Below, one piece after another: positions 10,325 through 20,784 of a stretch of 64,000 nucleotides of DNA. The DNA is taken from NCBI RefSeq assembly GCF_003634275.1, contig NZ_RBWY01000003.1:124001-188000 (forward strand), given 5' to 3'. Every line of letters starts with the position of its first letter. Position 1 is the first letter of the stretch. Position numbers and translations under genes: made by a program. The stretch comes from Orbus hercynius. GTDB taxonomy: Bacteria > Pseudomonadota > Gammaproteobacteria > Enterobacterales > Orbaceae. The notes under the pieces were generated by a model. That model ran no database searches, had not been told where the DNA came from, and saw nothing but the letters and a program-made list of their open reading frames with translations.

Positions 10325-11053
10325 ATGAATCAAAAAAGTGACATTATGACTACTGAACTAATGGAAGACGGTAGGCCGGTACGGCAAATTAGAAGCTTTG
10401 TCTTGCGTCAAGGACGCTTAACAAAAGGGCAAGAATTGGCCATTACCCAGTTATGGCCAACGTTGGGAATTGACTATGATGCAGCGCATCGTTTTGATTT
10501 TACTAACGTATTTAATAATGCGCATCCCGTTACGCTAGAGATCGGTTTTGGCATGGGGGCCTCATTAGTCGAAATGGCAACTAACATGCCGAATGAAAAT
10601 TTCTTCGGCATTGAAGTTCACCGTCCAGGCGTTGGGGCATGCTTAATGGCCGCGGGTAAACATAATTTACGTAATTTGCGAGTGATGTGTCATGATGCGG
10701 TGGAAGTGTTGCATAATATGGTGAGCGATGGTTCATTAGATAAAGTGCAAATCTTTTTCCCTGATCCATGGCATAAAGCGAAGCATAATAAGCGCCGGAT
10801 TATTCAACCTGATTTTGTCCAATTATTACGACAAAAACTCAAACCTGGTGGCATATTACATTTAGCAACGGATTGGCAACATTATGCTGAACATATGTTA
10901 GCGGTGTTACAAGGCGCGGCGGGATTAGAGAATTTATCCACTGATGGTAGCTATATTCCAAGACCTGATTACCGGCCTATGACGAAATTTGAAAATCGTG
11001 GACTGAATTTAGGGCATGGTGTTTGGGATTTACAGTTTAAACGCATCGAATAA
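10325..11053 (+). CDS. trmB: tRNA (guanine-46-N7)-methyltransferase
   Basis: Forms m7G46 in the variable loop of tRNAs with S-adenosylmethionine. Key segments are [15 protein letters not shown], the SAM site [42 protein letters not shown] and [17 protein letters not shown], matching E. coli TrmB (239 residues). I chose the ATG at 10325 (242 residues). An in-frame TTG at 10304 would add seven residues, and the ATG at 10346 is also possible, since no strong ribosome binding site decides. The gene stands alone, divergent from btsS. Confidence 0.95.
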   Translation: MNQKSDIMTTELMEDGRPVRQIRSFVLRQGRLTKGQELAITQLWPTLGIDYDAAHRFDFTNVFNNAHPVTLEIGFGMGASLVEMATNMPNENFFGIEVHRPGVGACLMAAGKHNLRNLRVMCHDAVEVLHNMVSDGSLDKVQIFFPDPWHKAKHNKRRIIQPDFVQLLRQKLKPGGILHLATDWQHYAEHMLAVLQGAAGLENLSTDGSYIPRPDYRPMTKFENRGLNLGHGVWDLQFKRIE

Positions 11054-11091
11054 TCATTATCATATTAGATAACGAAATAGAGGGGAGAAAC

Positions 11092-11967
11092 ATGAGAAGT
11101 CTGCAACGGTTAGTCTTATTATTTTCACTAGTTGTTACATTAGCAGCCTGCGCGACGCAGCAAGCGGGTAAAATTAGTCATTTTGATGTTTATAACTCAG
11201 GTAGCAAGGCTATTTTTCCTGTTACTTCAACAATTTTCTATACCCAAAATGAAGCGATGCTAATTGATGCTCAGTTTACCGCGCAAGATGCGGAGCAGCT
11301 TGTTAAGCAAATTCAGCAAAGTGGTAAACCTTTAAGCTTAATTTATATTAGTCAAAGTGATCCGGATTTTTATTTTGGATTAGAAACGATTTTAGCAGCC
11401 TATCCCAATGCACGTGTTGTGGCAACACCGGCGACCGTCGAGCGAATTAAACAGTCCGGTACCGATAAACTTAAATACTGGCGTACCAAGCTAGGTAAGC
11501 AAGCGCCAACTAAAATTGTCATCCCGCAAGCGCTAGCGGGGAATGTGATTCATTTTGGTGATGAAGTGTTTGATATTAAAGGTAGTGATGCGCTACATAC
11601 TTATTTGTGGCTCCCATCGCGCAAAATGATTGTAGGTGGTTCACTGTTATCTAACAATATGTATGTGTGGACGGCTGATGCCAAAACCGTGCGTGATCGA
11701 CTTTATTGGGATAACACGATTTTTGAAATGTTAGCTTTACAACCAAGCTTAGCCATTCCCGGTCACTATTTAGGTAATCAACCAATGGGAATTGAGGCAC
11801 TTGAGTTTACACATCAATATTTAAAAACTTTTGATTATATTCTGCTTACCCGAGATTCATCTAAAGAGGTGATTGCTAGCATGAAAAAACTGTATCCGGG
11901 TTTAGGTGGCGAAATGAATTTGGAGATGAGCACGAAAATCACCTTAGGTGAAATGGCGTTTAATTAA
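11092..11967 (+). CDS. Metallo-beta-lactamase-fold lipoprotein with degenerate metal site
   Basis: The N-terminus is a lipoprotein signal (basic start, hydrophobic stretch, lipobox TLAAC with Cys20), so the 291-residue product should be anchored to a membrane facing the periplasm. The rest resembles the metallo-beta-lactamase fold: LIDAQFTAQDAEQLVKQI, then SQSDPDFYFG at 87-96 where the family has T-H-x-H-x-D-H-x-G, and a conserved late PGHYLGN. The histidines of the first motif are replaced (Gln88, Asp90, Phe93) and only Asp92 and the later His remain, so normal dizinc hydrolysis looks unlikely. Function unknown. GGGGAGA gives a strong ribosome binding site. It stands 38 bases after trmB. Confidence 0.75.
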   Translation: MRSLQRLVLLFSLVVTLAACATQQAGKISHFDVYNSGSKAIFPVTSTIFYTQNEAMLIDAQFTAQDAEQLVKQIQQSGKPLSLIYISQSDPDFYFGLETILAAYPNARVVATPATVERIKQSGTDKLKYWRTKLGKQAPTKIVIPQALAGNVIHFGDEVFDIKGSDALHTYLWLPSRKMIVGGSLLSNNMYVWTADAKTVRDRLYWDNTIFEMLALQPSLAIPGHYLGNQPMGIEALEFTHQYLKTFDYILLTRDSSKEVIASMKKLYPGLGGEMNLEMSTKITLGEMAFN

Positions 11968-11992
11968 AGCATTATTCGTATCATCATTTATA

Positions 11993-12024
11993 TGATATCG
12001 CAGTACAGTATGGCTGCGATATCA
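11993..12024 (+). repeat. Perfect 11-bp inverted repeat after the lipoprotein gene
   Basis: TGATATCGCAG at 11993-12003 and CTGCGATATCA at 12014-12024 pair perfectly around a ten-base loop, 26 bases after the stop codon. There is no T-run behind it, so it may be a 3'-end stabilising hairpin or a weak terminator. A shorter dyad (AGGCA/TGCCT) follows some 20 bases on, within the 273-base spacer before nfsA. Confidence 0.6.
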
Positions 12025-12240
12025 CTCATTATCAAGCTCAGGCAAATCATGCCTAATTCTGTTAAGCTCGTTTTCCAACATGCTTTTTTTCGTTCCGCAT
12101 TGTCGCGATAGTACTATTTCGATTCATGACCAGCTTGCACTTTGTATCATATCAACTTAATTTTACTATTCATGGATTAACGTGATAATGTATACGTTAT
12201 ATCATTATTCCGATTTTTATGTTTGTTGTGGAGTTATTGT

Positions 12241-12966
12241 ATGAGTAATCCAACTATTGATTTATTACGCCATCATCGTTCTATTCGTGCTTATTTACCT
12301 AAAGCGATTAAACAAGATGATATCGATAGTATTATTTCAGCAGCGAGTAGTGCATCAAGTTCCAGTTTTTTACAGTGCTCAACCATTATTCGTATCACTG
12401 ATCAAGATAAACGCACCAAACTTGCTCACTATGCGGGTGATCAATCTTATGTGGCAAGTGCGGCTGAATTCTGGGTGTTTTGCGCCGATTTTAATCGCCA
12501 TTATCAACTTGATCAGACGTTATCACTGGGGAAAGCGGAACAACTGTTATTAGGCTGCGTTGATACGGCAATTATGGCGCAAAATGCGGTTATTGCGGCC
12601 GAATCTTTAGGACTGGGGTGTGTTTATGTTGGTGGTGTTCGCAATAATATCGATCAAGTAACGGAGCTATTGGCATTACCTAAATTTGTATTGCCGTTAT
12701 TTGGCCTGTGTATTGGTCATCCGGATCAAAATCCTGAGATCAAACCCCGTTTACCCAAAGAGTTGGTCTTTTTTAATAATGAATATCAAGCTGTTGATAA
12801 AGATGCGTTGGCACAATATGACCAGCAGATGAATCAATATTATCATCAGCGTTCTGAGCATAAAAAAGCAGGTGGCTGGAGTGATAAACTACCTAGTATT
12901 ATTAATAAAGAGCAACGTGATTTCATGCTCAGTTATCTGCACAAACAAGGCTGGATTACTAAATAA
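12241..12966 (+). CDS. nfsA: Oxygen-insensitive NADPH nitroreductase NfsA
   Basis: FMN-dependent two-electron reductase of nitroaromatics, quinones and related compounds; cytosolic. The 241-residue protein matches E. coli NfsA (240) along its length: HRSIRAYLPKAI, SSSSFLQCSTIIRITD, EFWVFCADFNRHYQ, EQLLLGCVDTAIMAQNA, AAESLGLGCVYVGG, VLPLFGLCIGHP, and the C-terminal LSYLHKQGW. I start at the ATG at 12241, preceded by GTGGAG; an upstream in-frame extension to 12223 is not conserved. The stop overlaps the start of the next gene (TAATG), so the two are probably cotranslated. Confidence 0.95.
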   Translation: MSNPTIDLLRHHRSIRAYLPKAIKQDDIDSIISAASSASSSSFLQCSTIIRITDQDKRTKLAHYAGDQSYVASAAEFWVFCADFNRHYQLDQTLSLGKAEQLLLGCVDTAIMAQNAVIAAESLGLGCVYVGGVRNNIDQVTELLALPKFVLPLFGLCIGHPDQNPEIKPRLPKELVFFNNEYQAVDKDALAQYDQQMNQYYHQRSEHKKAGGWSDKLPSIINKEQRDFMLSYLHKQGWITK

Positions 12967-14135
12967 TGGATTGTTTGCAATTAGATTGCATCATTGTTTT
13001 TAGTCGGCATGGCATTCGAACGCCATTGCCAAATACGGTCGATTTTTTGCAAACCGTTACCCCAAAAAGTTGGCCAACATGGGACTGCGCGGCGGGCTAT
13101 TTAACGACGCGTGGTGGCACATTAGAGAGTTATTTTGGCGATTATTTTGCAAGGCGACTGGCGCAGCAGGGCACGTTGCTTGATGCCGAAGATATTTTTG
13201 TTTATGCCAATAGCTTACAACGCACGCTTGCAACTGCTCAGTATTTTACTTTAGGTGCATGGGCTGGGCAAGATATTGCCATTGAGCATAAGTATTCGAT
13301 CGAACGCATGGATGAAGTGTTTAATCCGGTAGTTTATCAGGCGGATACAGCCTTTAAGCAGACGGTCATTGATGATCTTAAACGTTATACCCGATCGGCT
13401 CAGTTTATTGAAGAGCTCGATCAGCAATTGGCTCCTGCTTATCAATTATTGTCCGATATTTTAGACTATCGGCAGTCGGCCATTTATCAACAATATCAGT
13501 GTGAATTTGCGCAGTTACCGACACTATTTGACTTAAAGCAATATCAAGAACCGATTCTATTGGGCCCATTGGCGCTCGGCACGGCTATTGCTGACGCATT
13601 TACGTTGCAGCACTATTCCGGATTTGCAAAGCATGATATTGCCTGGGGTATGATTCACTGCGATGAACAGTGGCGGTTAATTACCAATATTAAGAACCAG
13701 TATATTAATTTATTATACAAATCACCCATGCTGGCTAAGCATATTGCCAAACCGTTAGTTGGATTGATTAACCAATTATTTAAAACAAGGCAACATAAGC
13801 TCAATATTTTAGTTGGTCACGATAGTAATATCGCCACGTTGCTTGCGGCACTCGGCTTCGATGATTATCGATTGCCACAACAATTTGAGTTAACCCCTAT
13901 CGGTGGTAAGGTCATATTTTACCGTTTATACGATGCAAAAACGGATCAATACTATTTTAACGCTGAGTATCTGTATCCGAGCGTTGAACAGTTACACTTA
14001 GCGTCGCCACTGAGTTTAACCAATCCGCCTAAGCATATGACATTAACGCTGTCTAATATAAAGCCGCATGAAAACGGCCTATATTTGTGGCGGGATGTCG
14101 AGCAGCGTATTGATGATTATTTAGCGGGTGTTTAA
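12966..14135 (+). CDS. Histidine acid phosphatase, glucose-1-phosphatase-like, without signal peptide
   Basis: Branch-2 histidine acid phosphatase of 389 residues. The catalytic RHGIRTP is at residues 14-20 and the proton-donor GHDSN near residue 285. Agreement with E. coli Agp is extensive (YANSLQRTLATAQYFTLGAW, FNPVV, DAFTLQHYSGF, TPIGGKV). Agp is periplasmic, but here the sequence begins only 13 residues before the catalytic motif and has no hydrophobic signal peptide, so as read the enzyme would stay in the cytosol. The first motif is RHGIRTP, as in phytases, rather than the RHNLRAP of Agp. The ATG overlaps the nfsA stop codon. Substrate is not certain: sugar phosphates are likely. Confidence 0.82.
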   Translation: MDCLQLDCIIVFSRHGIRTPLPNTVDFLQTVTPKSWPTWDCAAGYLTTRGGTLESYFGDYFARRLAQQGTLLDAEDIFVYANSLQRTLATAQYFTLGAWAGQDIAIEHKYSIERMDEVFNPVVYQADTAFKQTVIDDLKRYTRSAQFIEELDQQLAPAYQLLSDILDYRQSAIYQQYQCEFAQLPTLFDLKQYQEPILLGPLALGTAIADAFTLQHYSGFAKHDIAWGMIHCDEQWRLITNIKNQYINLLYKSPMLAKHIAKPLVGLINQLFKTRQHKLNILVGHDSNIATLLAALGFDDYRLPQQFELTPIGGKVIFYRLYDAKTDQYYFNAEYLYPSVEQLHLASPLSLTNPPKHMTLTLSNIKPHENGLYLWRDVEQRIDDYLAGV

Positions 14136-14280
14136 TTACCCCGGCTGTCACATGAACGCATTACGTGATATCGGCGAGCAGGATAATCGAACAAATCAGA
14201 TGAATGCCAAAGCAATCTTTTCTTGATACTTTGGTGTATAATACGTCATTATTCATCAGTGATTAAATTTAGGCTGCCGT

Positions 14281-14970
14281 GTGTTACTTCATGTATTAGA
14301 TCATTCACTTACCTTTCCTAAGCCTAGCCATGCCTTAACCGACCCCAACGGATTACTCGCTGTGGGCGGTGATTTATCGGCTAATCGATTGTTGGCGGCC
14401 TATCAAAAAGGGATCTTCCCGTGGTTTAGTGAGGATGAGCCTATTTTATGGTGGTCACCTGATCCGCGAGCGGTGCTTGAACCCGAGCAATTTCATGCCA
14501 ACAGAACATTTAGAAAGTTTTTAAATAAATGTGCTTATCAAGTTACACTAAACCAGCATTTTGCGGCGGTGATAGAAGGCTGTGCAACTTATCATCAAGA
14601 TACGTGGATAACTGATGAAATGATTGCCGCTTATATTCAATTACATCAATTAGGTTTTGCGCATTCGATTGAAGTTTGGCACAATAATCGCCTAATTGGT
14701 GGGATGTATGGTATTGCGCAAGGGGCGCTATTTTGTGGCGAATCAATGTTTAGTATACAAACTAATGCATCTAAAGTCGGTTTATATGCGTTTTGTCAGC
14801 ATTTTTTAAGCAATGGCGGCAAACTGATTGATTGCCAAGTGTTAAATGAACACACCGCCAGCTTGGGCGCGAAGGACATTTCGCGAGATGACTATTTATC
14901 TCGCCTACCACAATTACAAACCGAGCCGGTTGCAAAGCATTGTTATCGTCAGCAAATGATTGCGTATTAG
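14281..14970 (+). CDS. aat: Leucyl/phenylalanyl-tRNA-protein transferase
   Basis: Adds Leu or Phe from aminoacyl-tRNA to proteins with N-terminal Arg or Lys, marking them for ClpS/ClpAP degradation (N-end rule). The 229-residue protein (E. coli 234) contains [71 protein letters not shown] and the C-terminal [16 protein letters not shown]. The start is a GTG at 14281 with an AGG about ten bases upstream; no in-frame ATG lies near enough to keep the conserved N-terminus. Confidence 0.95.
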   Translation: MLLHVLDHSLTFPKPSHALTDPNGLLAVGGDLSANRLLAAYQKGIFPWFSEDEPILWWSPDPRAVLEPEQFHANRTFRKFLNKCAYQVTLNQHFAAVIEGCATYHQDTWITDEMIAAYIQLHQLGFAHSIEVWHNNRLIGGMYGIAQGALFCGESMFSIQTNASKVGLYAFCQHFLSNGGKLIDCQVLNEHTASLGAKDISRDDYLSRLPQLQTEPVAKHCYRQQMIAY

Positions 14971-14985
14971 GGAGTGGAGAACAGC

Positions 14986-16890
14986 ATGTTTCAGTATGTC
15001 AAAAATCGGTTGAAACCAGTCATATTATTGAGTTTTATCAGTAGTGTGTTGAGTTTCCAAGCGATGGCTAATCAACATGAGCTAGCCGGGCCACAGCAAC
15101 CAACTGACTCGACGATACAAACGTATACTCTACCTGATGAAAAAATTGTTACAACAACCGCTTTTGCATTAATTGGAGAACCCAAGTATCGCGCTGATTT
15201 TACGCATTTTGACTATGCTTATCCTAATGCGCCCAAAGGGGGGGAGTTAAAGCTGGCCGAAATTGGTACTTATGATAATTTTAATCGTTATGCCAGCCGA
15301 GGTGCGCCAGAGCGTAGTGCTGATGATATGTATGAAACGCTTTTTATGCAATCAGAAGATGAACTCAACAGTTTTTATCCTTTATTAGCTACATCAATCA
15401 CTTACTCTGATGCAGGGAAGTGGGCTGAGGTCACGATAAATCCAACTGCTTATTTTAGTGATGGTATCCCCTTAACTGCTGAGGATGTTGAGTTTTCATT
15501 TACTAAATTCATGACTGAAGGCGTTTCACAATACCGTGTATATAATGAGGGCGTGACGGTTAAAGCGCTTGATAAATACCGCGTTAGATTTGAGCTACCA
15601 ACAGCTAATCGTGAACGATTGCTCACATTAGTCGGCAATTTTACTGTATTACCTAAACATTTTTGGCAAAATAAAAATTTTGCTGAACCGCTAACAACGC
15701 CGCCGATCGGTAGTGGGCCTTATGTGCTCAGTGATTATCAGCTAGGTCAGTATGCCATTTATCGGCGCGATCCTAATTATTGGGCAAAAAATTTATCAGT
15801 TAATCAAGGTCGTTATAATTTTGATACTAAACGCATTGATTATTATTTAGATGATAGTATTGCATTAGAAGCGTTTAAAGCCGGTGAATATGATTTTCGC
15901 CTTGAAGGCCAACCTAAAAATTGGTTTACTCAGTATCAAGGCCATTACTTTGACGATGGATTTATTGTCCGGCAAGAAGATGAGGTGACAACGGCAGTTA
16001 ATACTCGTTGGTTAGCCTTTAATCTTGAGCGCGATGTTTTTCGGGATACTAAGGTTCGTCAAGCCTTAACGTTAGCATTTGATTTTGCCTGGCTCAATCG
16101 TGCATTTTATTATAATAGTTATCAGCAACCGACTAGTTTTTTTGAAAATACACCTTATGCGGCCAAAGGGTTACCGAACGATTTGGAACGCGAATGGCTA
16201 ACACCTTACGCTACGATTATTCCACCGTCAGTATTTGGCTCATCGTATCAAGTGCCACCAAGTGATGGTGATGGTTTTAACCGTAGTCATTTATTACAAG
16301 CTAAGGCGCTATTAGAGCAAGCCGGTTGGGTGATGAAAGATAATCAGTTGGTCAATCAACAAACCGGTAAACCGTTTGAATTTGAACTGCTACTTTATAT
16401 GGGATCGGATATTAAATATGCCATTGCTTATCAACAAAATTTAGCTAAATTGGGCATTAAAATGGTCATCACAACGGTTGATTATGCGCAAATTAATTCC
16501 CGTTTACGTGAACGCGATTACGATATGATGCCAACGAGTTATCCGGCGATTCCTTATCCAACCTCACAGCTGATTATTTTATGGGGCAGTGAATACCTAA
16601 ATTCAACCTGGAATTCGTCGGGATTACATAATCAGGCGATTGATGATTTAATTATGCAAATTCCCAATTATAGTCATGATGAGCAGAAACTGACTGCGCT
16701 TGCACGGGCACTCGATCGTATTTTGACGCAGGAATACCCAATGATTCCAATGTGGTATCCGCGTTATATCTATTATGCATATTGGCATAAATTTGATAAA
16801 CCAGCTGTTAAACCGCGCTACAGTATTGGGCTTGATACGTGGTGGTATGATGCGAATCAAGCGGCTCAATTGCCAAAAAATAATCGATAA
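14986..16890 (+). CDS. yejA: Peptide ABC transporter periplasmic binding protein YejA
   Basis: Family 5 extracellular solute-binding protein (634 residues) of the YejABEF peptide importer, which in E. coli takes up microcin C and in other species influences antimicrobial-peptide resistance. The N-terminus is a signal peptide with likely cleavage after QAMA. Typical features follow: [66 protein letters not shown], and the C-terminal TLARALDR-like helix. The ATG at 14986 has a GGAG eight bases upstream; a GTG at 14974 is less likely. First gene of yejABEF, 15 bases after aat. Confidence 0.93.
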   Translation: MFQYVKNRLKPVILLSFISSVLSFQAMANQHELAGPQQPTDSTIQTYTLPDEKIVTTTAFALIGEPKYRADFTHFDYAYPNAPKGGELKLAEIGTYDNFNRYASRGAPERSADDMYETLFMQSEDELNSFYPLLATSITYSDAGKWAEVTINPTAYFSDGIPLTAEDVEFSFTKFMTEGVSQYRVYNEGVTVKALDKYRVRFELPTANRERLLTLVGNFTVLPKHFWQNKNFAEPLTTPPIGSGPYVLSDYQLGQYAIYRRDPNYWAKNLSVNQGRYNFDTKRIDYYLDDSIALEAFKAGEYDFRLEGQPKNWFTQYQGHYFDDGFIVRQEDEVTTAVNTRWLAFNLERDVFRDTKVRQALTLAFDFAWLNRAFYYNSYQQPTSFFENTPYAAKGLPNDLEREWLTPYATIIPPSVFGSSYQVPPSDGDGFNRSHLLQAKALLEQAGWVMKDNQLVNQQTGKPFEFELLLYMGSDIKYAIAYQQNLAKLGIKMVITTVDYAQINSRLRERDYDMMPTSYPAIPYPTSQLIILWGSEYLNSTWNSSGLHNQAIDDLIMQIPNYSHDEQKLTALARALDRILTQEYPMIPMWYPRYIYYAYWHKFDKPAVKPRYSIGLDTWWYDANQAAQLPKNNR

Positions 16891-16909
16891 GCAAGCAGGA
16901 GCAAAGAGC

Positions 16910-17980
16910 ATGTTAAGTTACCTTATTAGCCGATTATTACTGATTATCCCAACGTTACTGATTATTTTAACGATTAATTTCTTTATCGTGCAAGTTGCGC
17001 CCGGTGGCCCGGTTGATCAGGCTATTGCCCAGCTTGAGATGGGGCCCCAATTAGGCGCTGCATTATTACCGGGCAGTGAATTACCTACGCTCAATAATCA
17101 TCAAATTTATCGCGGTGCGAAAGGGCTTGATCCACAGATTATTGCGGCGATCGAACAACAGTACGGCTTTGATAGACCGATTTGGCAGCGCTATATCGAT
17201 ACGATTAAAAGTTTTATCTGTTTTGATTTTGGGAATAGCTTTTTTAAGAGTGAATCTGTTACCGGTTTAATTATTAAAAGCTTACCGGTCTCTATTTCAC
17301 TTGGTCTGTGGAGTACCTTACTGATTTATATGATTTCAATTCCTTTGGGAATTCGTAAAGCGGTTAAAGACGGCTCTAAGTTTGATTTTTGGTCGAGTAT
17401 GATGATTATTATCGGTTATGCTATTCCCTCTTTTTTACTGGCAGTGCTGTTAATTATTGTATTTGCGGGCAGCCGTTATTTTGATATTTTTCCCTTACGG
17501 GGCTTGATGTCAGCTAATTTTGCTGAGCTTGATACCTGGGGTAAAATTAAAGATTATTTTTGGCATATCTGTTTACCGACTATTGCGATGGTCACTAGCG
17601 GCTTTGCGTCATTGACAATGCTAACGAAAAACGCGTTTTTAGATGAGATTCGTAAGCAATATGTGGTGACTGCTAAAGCAAAAGGATTAAGTAATAAACA
17701 GGTGCTATACCGTCATGTTTTTCGTAATGCAACGCTGTTAATTGTGTCTGGTTTTCCCGCTGCGTTCATCGGAATCTTATTTACCGGCGCACTGCTCATT
17801 GAGATTATTTTTTCGCTTAATGGCTTGGGCTTGCTTGGCTATGAAGCGATCATTTCGCGCGATTATCCAGTCATTTTTGGCACGCTGTATATTTTTACAC
17901 TTATTGGGTTAGTAACCAAATTAATCACCGATTTGACTTATATGTTAATCGACCCTCGTATTGATTTTGAGGCACGTTAA
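16910..17980 (+). CDS. yejB: Peptide ABC transporter permease YejB
   Basis: Inner-membrane permease of 356 residues, start at the ATG at 16910 behind AGGAG. It opens with [17 protein letters not shown] and the [15 protein letters not shown] segment that marks YejB within the DppB family, and carries the EAA-loop motif [21 protein letters not shown] near residue 255 that docks on the ATPase. An open frame reaches back into yejA in another frame, but only the 16910 start gives the family N-terminus. One base separates it from yejE. Confidence 0.94.
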   Translation: MLSYLISRLLLIIPTLLIILTINFFIVQVAPGGPVDQAIAQLEMGPQLGAALLPGSELPTLNNHQIYRGAKGLDPQIIAAIEQQYGFDRPIWQRYIDTIKSFICFDFGNSFFKSESVTGLIIKSLPVSISLGLWSTLLIYMISIPLGIRKAVKDGSKFDFWSSMMIIIGYAIPSFLLAVLLIIVFAGSRYFDIFPLRGLMSANFAELDTWGKIKDYFWHICLPTIAMVTSGFASLTMLTKNAFLDEIRKQYVVTAKAKGLSNKQVLYRHVFRNATLLIVSGFPAAFIGILFTGALLIEIIFSLNGLGLLGYEAIISRDYPVIFGTLYIFTLIGLVTKLITDLTYMLIDPRIDFEAR

Positions 17981-17981
17981 T

Positions 17982-19040
17982 ATGACAACCAACAACGCTT
18001 TAAATCAGGCTACTAAGCCGCTCTCGATCAATCAGCTGCGCCTAAGACGTTTTAAACGTAATCGGCGCGGTTATATCTCATTATGGATTTTTGTTATCTT
18101 TTTTCTGATAAGTTTGTGTGCTGAAGTTTGGATTAACAATAAGCCTATCTTAATTAAATACCATGATGCGTTTTATTTTCCCATTGTAAAAGATTATCCC
18201 GAAACTGATTTTGGTGGTGAGTTTGCTACGCCAACCAATTATTTAGATCCGGCTATCAGTCAACATATTGAGCAAGATGGCTTTATGATTTGGCCACCGT
18301 TTCGTTATAGTTACAATACGTTAATCTACAACACCGCCGATACGTTTCCCACTCCGCCATCGGCGGCCCATTGGTTAGGGACGACAGATGCGGGCTTTGA
18401 TGTACTGGCTAATATCGTCTATGGGTTTCGTATTTCGATGTTTTTTGCCATTGCCTTAACCTTTGTCACCTCGATTATTGGCATTGTGATGGGGGCCATG
18501 CAAGGCTACTATGGCGGTAAAGTGGATTTACTCGGTCAGCGTTTTATCGAAATTTGGAGTGGTTTACCAGTGTTATTTATGATCATTTTACTTTCGAGTA
18601 TCATGCCACTGAACTTTTGGTGGTTACTGACCATTACGGTGATATTTGGTTGGATGGCGCTAGTGAGTGTGGTGCGGGCAGAGTTTTTGCGTACCCGTAA
18701 TTTTGATTATATTCGCGCGGCGAAAGCATTAGGGGTTAGTGATAGCCGGATTATGTTCAAGCATATGTTACCTAATGCGATGGTGGCAACATTAACATTT
18801 TTACCCTTTATCTTATGTGGCTCAATTACCACCTTAACGTCATTGGATTTTTTAGGCTTTGGTTTGCCACTTGACTCACCTTCGCTTGGCCGTTTATTAC
18901 TGCAAGGTAAAAACAATTTACAAGCTCCCTGGCTTGGCATTAGTGCCTTTATGGTCATAGCCACTTTGCTGTCCTTATTAATTTTTATTGGTGAAGCGGT
19001 GCGTGATGCTTTTGATCCAAACAAAGAGGGCTTAAGATGA
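17982..19040 (+). CDS. yejE: Peptide ABC transporter permease YejE
   Basis: Second permease of the complex, 352 residues, DppC-like. N-terminal RRFKRNRRGYISLWIF precedes the first membrane helix. The periplasmic part includes WLGTTDAGFDVLANIVYGFRIS, and the EAA loop is IRAAKALGVSDSRIMFKHMLPNA. The ATG at 17982 directly follows the yejB stop. Its TGA overlaps the yejF ATG by four bases, which is strong evidence of coupled translation. Confidence 0.94.
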   Translation: MTTNNALNQATKPLSINQLRLRRFKRNRRGYISLWIFVIFFLISLCAEVWINNKPILIKYHDAFYFPIVKDYPETDFGGEFATPTNYLDPAISQHIEQDGFMIWPPFRYSYNTLIYNTADTFPTPPSAAHWLGTTDAGFDVLANIVYGFRISMFFAIALTFVTSIIGIVMGAMQGYYGGKVDLLGQRFIEIWSGLPVLFMIILLSSIMPLNFWWLLTITVIFGWMALVSVVRAEFLRTRNFDYIRAAKALGVSDSRIMFKHMLPNAMVATLTFLPFILCGSITTLTSLDFLGFGLPLDSPSLGRLLLQGKNNLQAPWLGISAFMVIATLLSLLIFIGEAVRDAFDPNKEGLR

Positions 19041-20737
19041 GCATGCCATTATTATCGATTCGCGATTTAAGTGTTGCATTTAAGCAATCACAAGGTTTAG
19101 CGCAGGTTGTTAATCAGGTCAGTTTGGATATTTTTGATAAAGAAACCGTTGCCTTAGTCGGTGAATCGGGAAGCGGTAAATCGGTGACGGCATTATCGAT
19201 ATTGCAGTTACTTTCGCCAGTGCAAGTGGATTATCCAAGCGGAGAAATTTGGTTTGATAATCAAGACTTGCTCAAAGTTAATGAGCGTGCCCTGCGGCAG
19301 ATTCGTGGTAATCAAATTAGTATGATTTTTCAAGAGCCGATGCTCTCGTTAAACCCACTACATACCATCGAAAAACAGCTTTATGAAGTGTTGTCGTTGC
19401 ACCGAGGTATGCGCGCCAATCAAGCGCGCGCTGAAATTATTGAATATTTAACCCGCGTGGGCATTAAAAACGCCAAGCAGCGCTTAAACAGCTATCCGCA
19501 TCAACTATCTGGTGGTGAGCGACAGCGCGTGATGATTGCGATGGCGATTCTAACCCAGCCTAAACTTCTTATCGCCGATGAGCCAACGACCGCACTCGAT
19601 GTTTCTGTGCAAGCGCAGATTATTCAGCTCCTGAAAGAGCTTAAGCATGAACTCAATATGAGTATGCTATTTATTACCCATAATTTAAGCATTGTGAAGA
19701 AAGTGGCGGATAAAGTGGCGGTGATGAATCAAGGGCAGATTGTTGAATTTAACAATCGTCATCGGATCTTTTTACGACCAGAACATGAATATACCAAGCA
19801 GTTACTCAATGCAGAGCCACAAGGTGAACCGGTGCCGTTACCTCAGTCTCCGGGTATTTTATTGAATGTTAATCACTTAAATGTAGAAATAACGCAGCGA
19901 AAAGGGTTTTTAAGTAAACGTAAACACAACATTGTTGATAATATTGGTTTGACTATTCATCAGGGGGAAACGGTCGGACTCGTCGGTGAGTCAGGCTCTG
20001 GCAAAAGTACCACTGCGCTGGCTATTTTGCGACTAATGGCGTCAACCGGTGATATTTATTTTGATGGTTCGCAGCTTGCAAAGCTTAGCCAGAAAAAGCT
20101 ACTGCCATTTCGTAGTCGTATGCAGGTTGTATTTCAAGATCCCTTTTCATCATTAAACCCACGATTTAGTGTTGAGCAAATTATTAGTGAAGGGTTATTG
20201 ACTCATAAGCAATACTCAGCGCAAGAGCGTGAAGCGGCTGTCATTACGATTATGCAGGAAGTGGGGCTCGATCCAGCTAGCCGTCACCGTTATCCATTTG
20301 AATTTTCTGGTGGACAGCGGCAACGCATTGCGATTGCACGAGTATTAATTTTGCAGCCTGAATTATTGGTGTTAGATGAACCAACATCTTCGCTAGATCG
20401 ATCAGTGCAGCTACAAATTATTGAATTATTAAAAGCTTTGCAGCAAAAGCATCAACTGAGTTATCTGTTTATTAGTCATGACTTAGCGGTTATTTATTCA
20501 ATATGCCATCACGTGATCGTGATGAAAGAGGGGCAAATTGTTGAACAAGGTCCACGTGATCAGATTTTTGACGAGCCACAGCAAGATTGTACCAAAATGT
20601 TATTATCGTTTATTGATAGGCCGGTTAAACCCAAGCCAAGGCTGAATCCTAATTTTGATCCCAATGCGATGCCAAAACCTAAAAAAGATTCGAATAAAGT
20701 GAATTGGAGTGATGCACTACTGATTCGTAAGGAATAG
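19037..20737 (+). CDS. yejF: Peptide ABC transporter ATPase YejF (duplicated ATPase)
   Basis: A single 566-residue chain with two ABC ATPase domains that energises YejBE. The first domain has Walker A GESGSGKS near residue 42, signature LSGGERQR and Walker [13 protein letters not shown]; the second repeats this with GESGSGKST near 318, FSGGQRQR and [13 protein letters not shown]. coli YejF has 529 residues. The extra length here is partly a basic, proline-rich C-terminal tail ([20 protein letters not shown]) of unknown role. Last gene of the operon. Confidence 0.94.
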   Translation: MSMPLLSIRDLSVAFKQSQGLAQVVNQVSLDIFDKETVALVGESGSGKSVTALSILQLLSPVQVDYPSGEIWFDNQDLLKVNERALRQIRGNQISMIFQEPMLSLNPLHTIEKQLYEVLSLHRGMRANQARAEIIEYLTRVGIKNAKQRLNSYPHQLSGGERQRVMIAMAILTQPKLLIADEPTTALDVSVQAQIIQLLKELKHELNMSMLFITHNLSIVKKVADKVAVMNQGQIVEFNNRHRIFLRPEHEYTKQLLNAEPQGEPVPLPQSPGILLNVNHLNVEITQRKGFLSKRKHNIVDNIGLTIHQGETVGLVGESGSGKSTTALAILRLMASTGDIYFDGSQLAKLSQKKLLPFRSRMQVVFQDPFSSLNPRFSVEQIISEGLLTHKQYSAQEREAAVITIMQEVGLDPASRHRYPFEFSGGQRQRIAIARVLILQPELLVLDEPTSSLDRSVQLQIIELLKALQQKHQLSYLFISHDLAVIYSICHHVIVMKEGQIVEQGPRDQIFDEPQQDCTKMLLSFIDRPVKPKPRLNPNFDPNAMPKPKKDSNKVNWSDALLIRKE

Positions 20738-20751
20738 TGTTGCGATTTAAG

Positions 20752-20778
20752 CAAGCAGCAGGATAGGCCTGCTGCTTG
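20752..20778. terminator. Hairpin between convergent yejF and nfsB
   Basis: A perfect stem AAGCAGCAGG/CCTGCTGCTT, extended by an outer C-G pair, encloses a five-base loop in the 47-base gap between two convergent genes. There is no long T-run on either strand. Its location and strength fit a shared, perhaps leaky, terminator. Confidence 0.65.
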
Positions 20779-20784
20779 GTGTGA

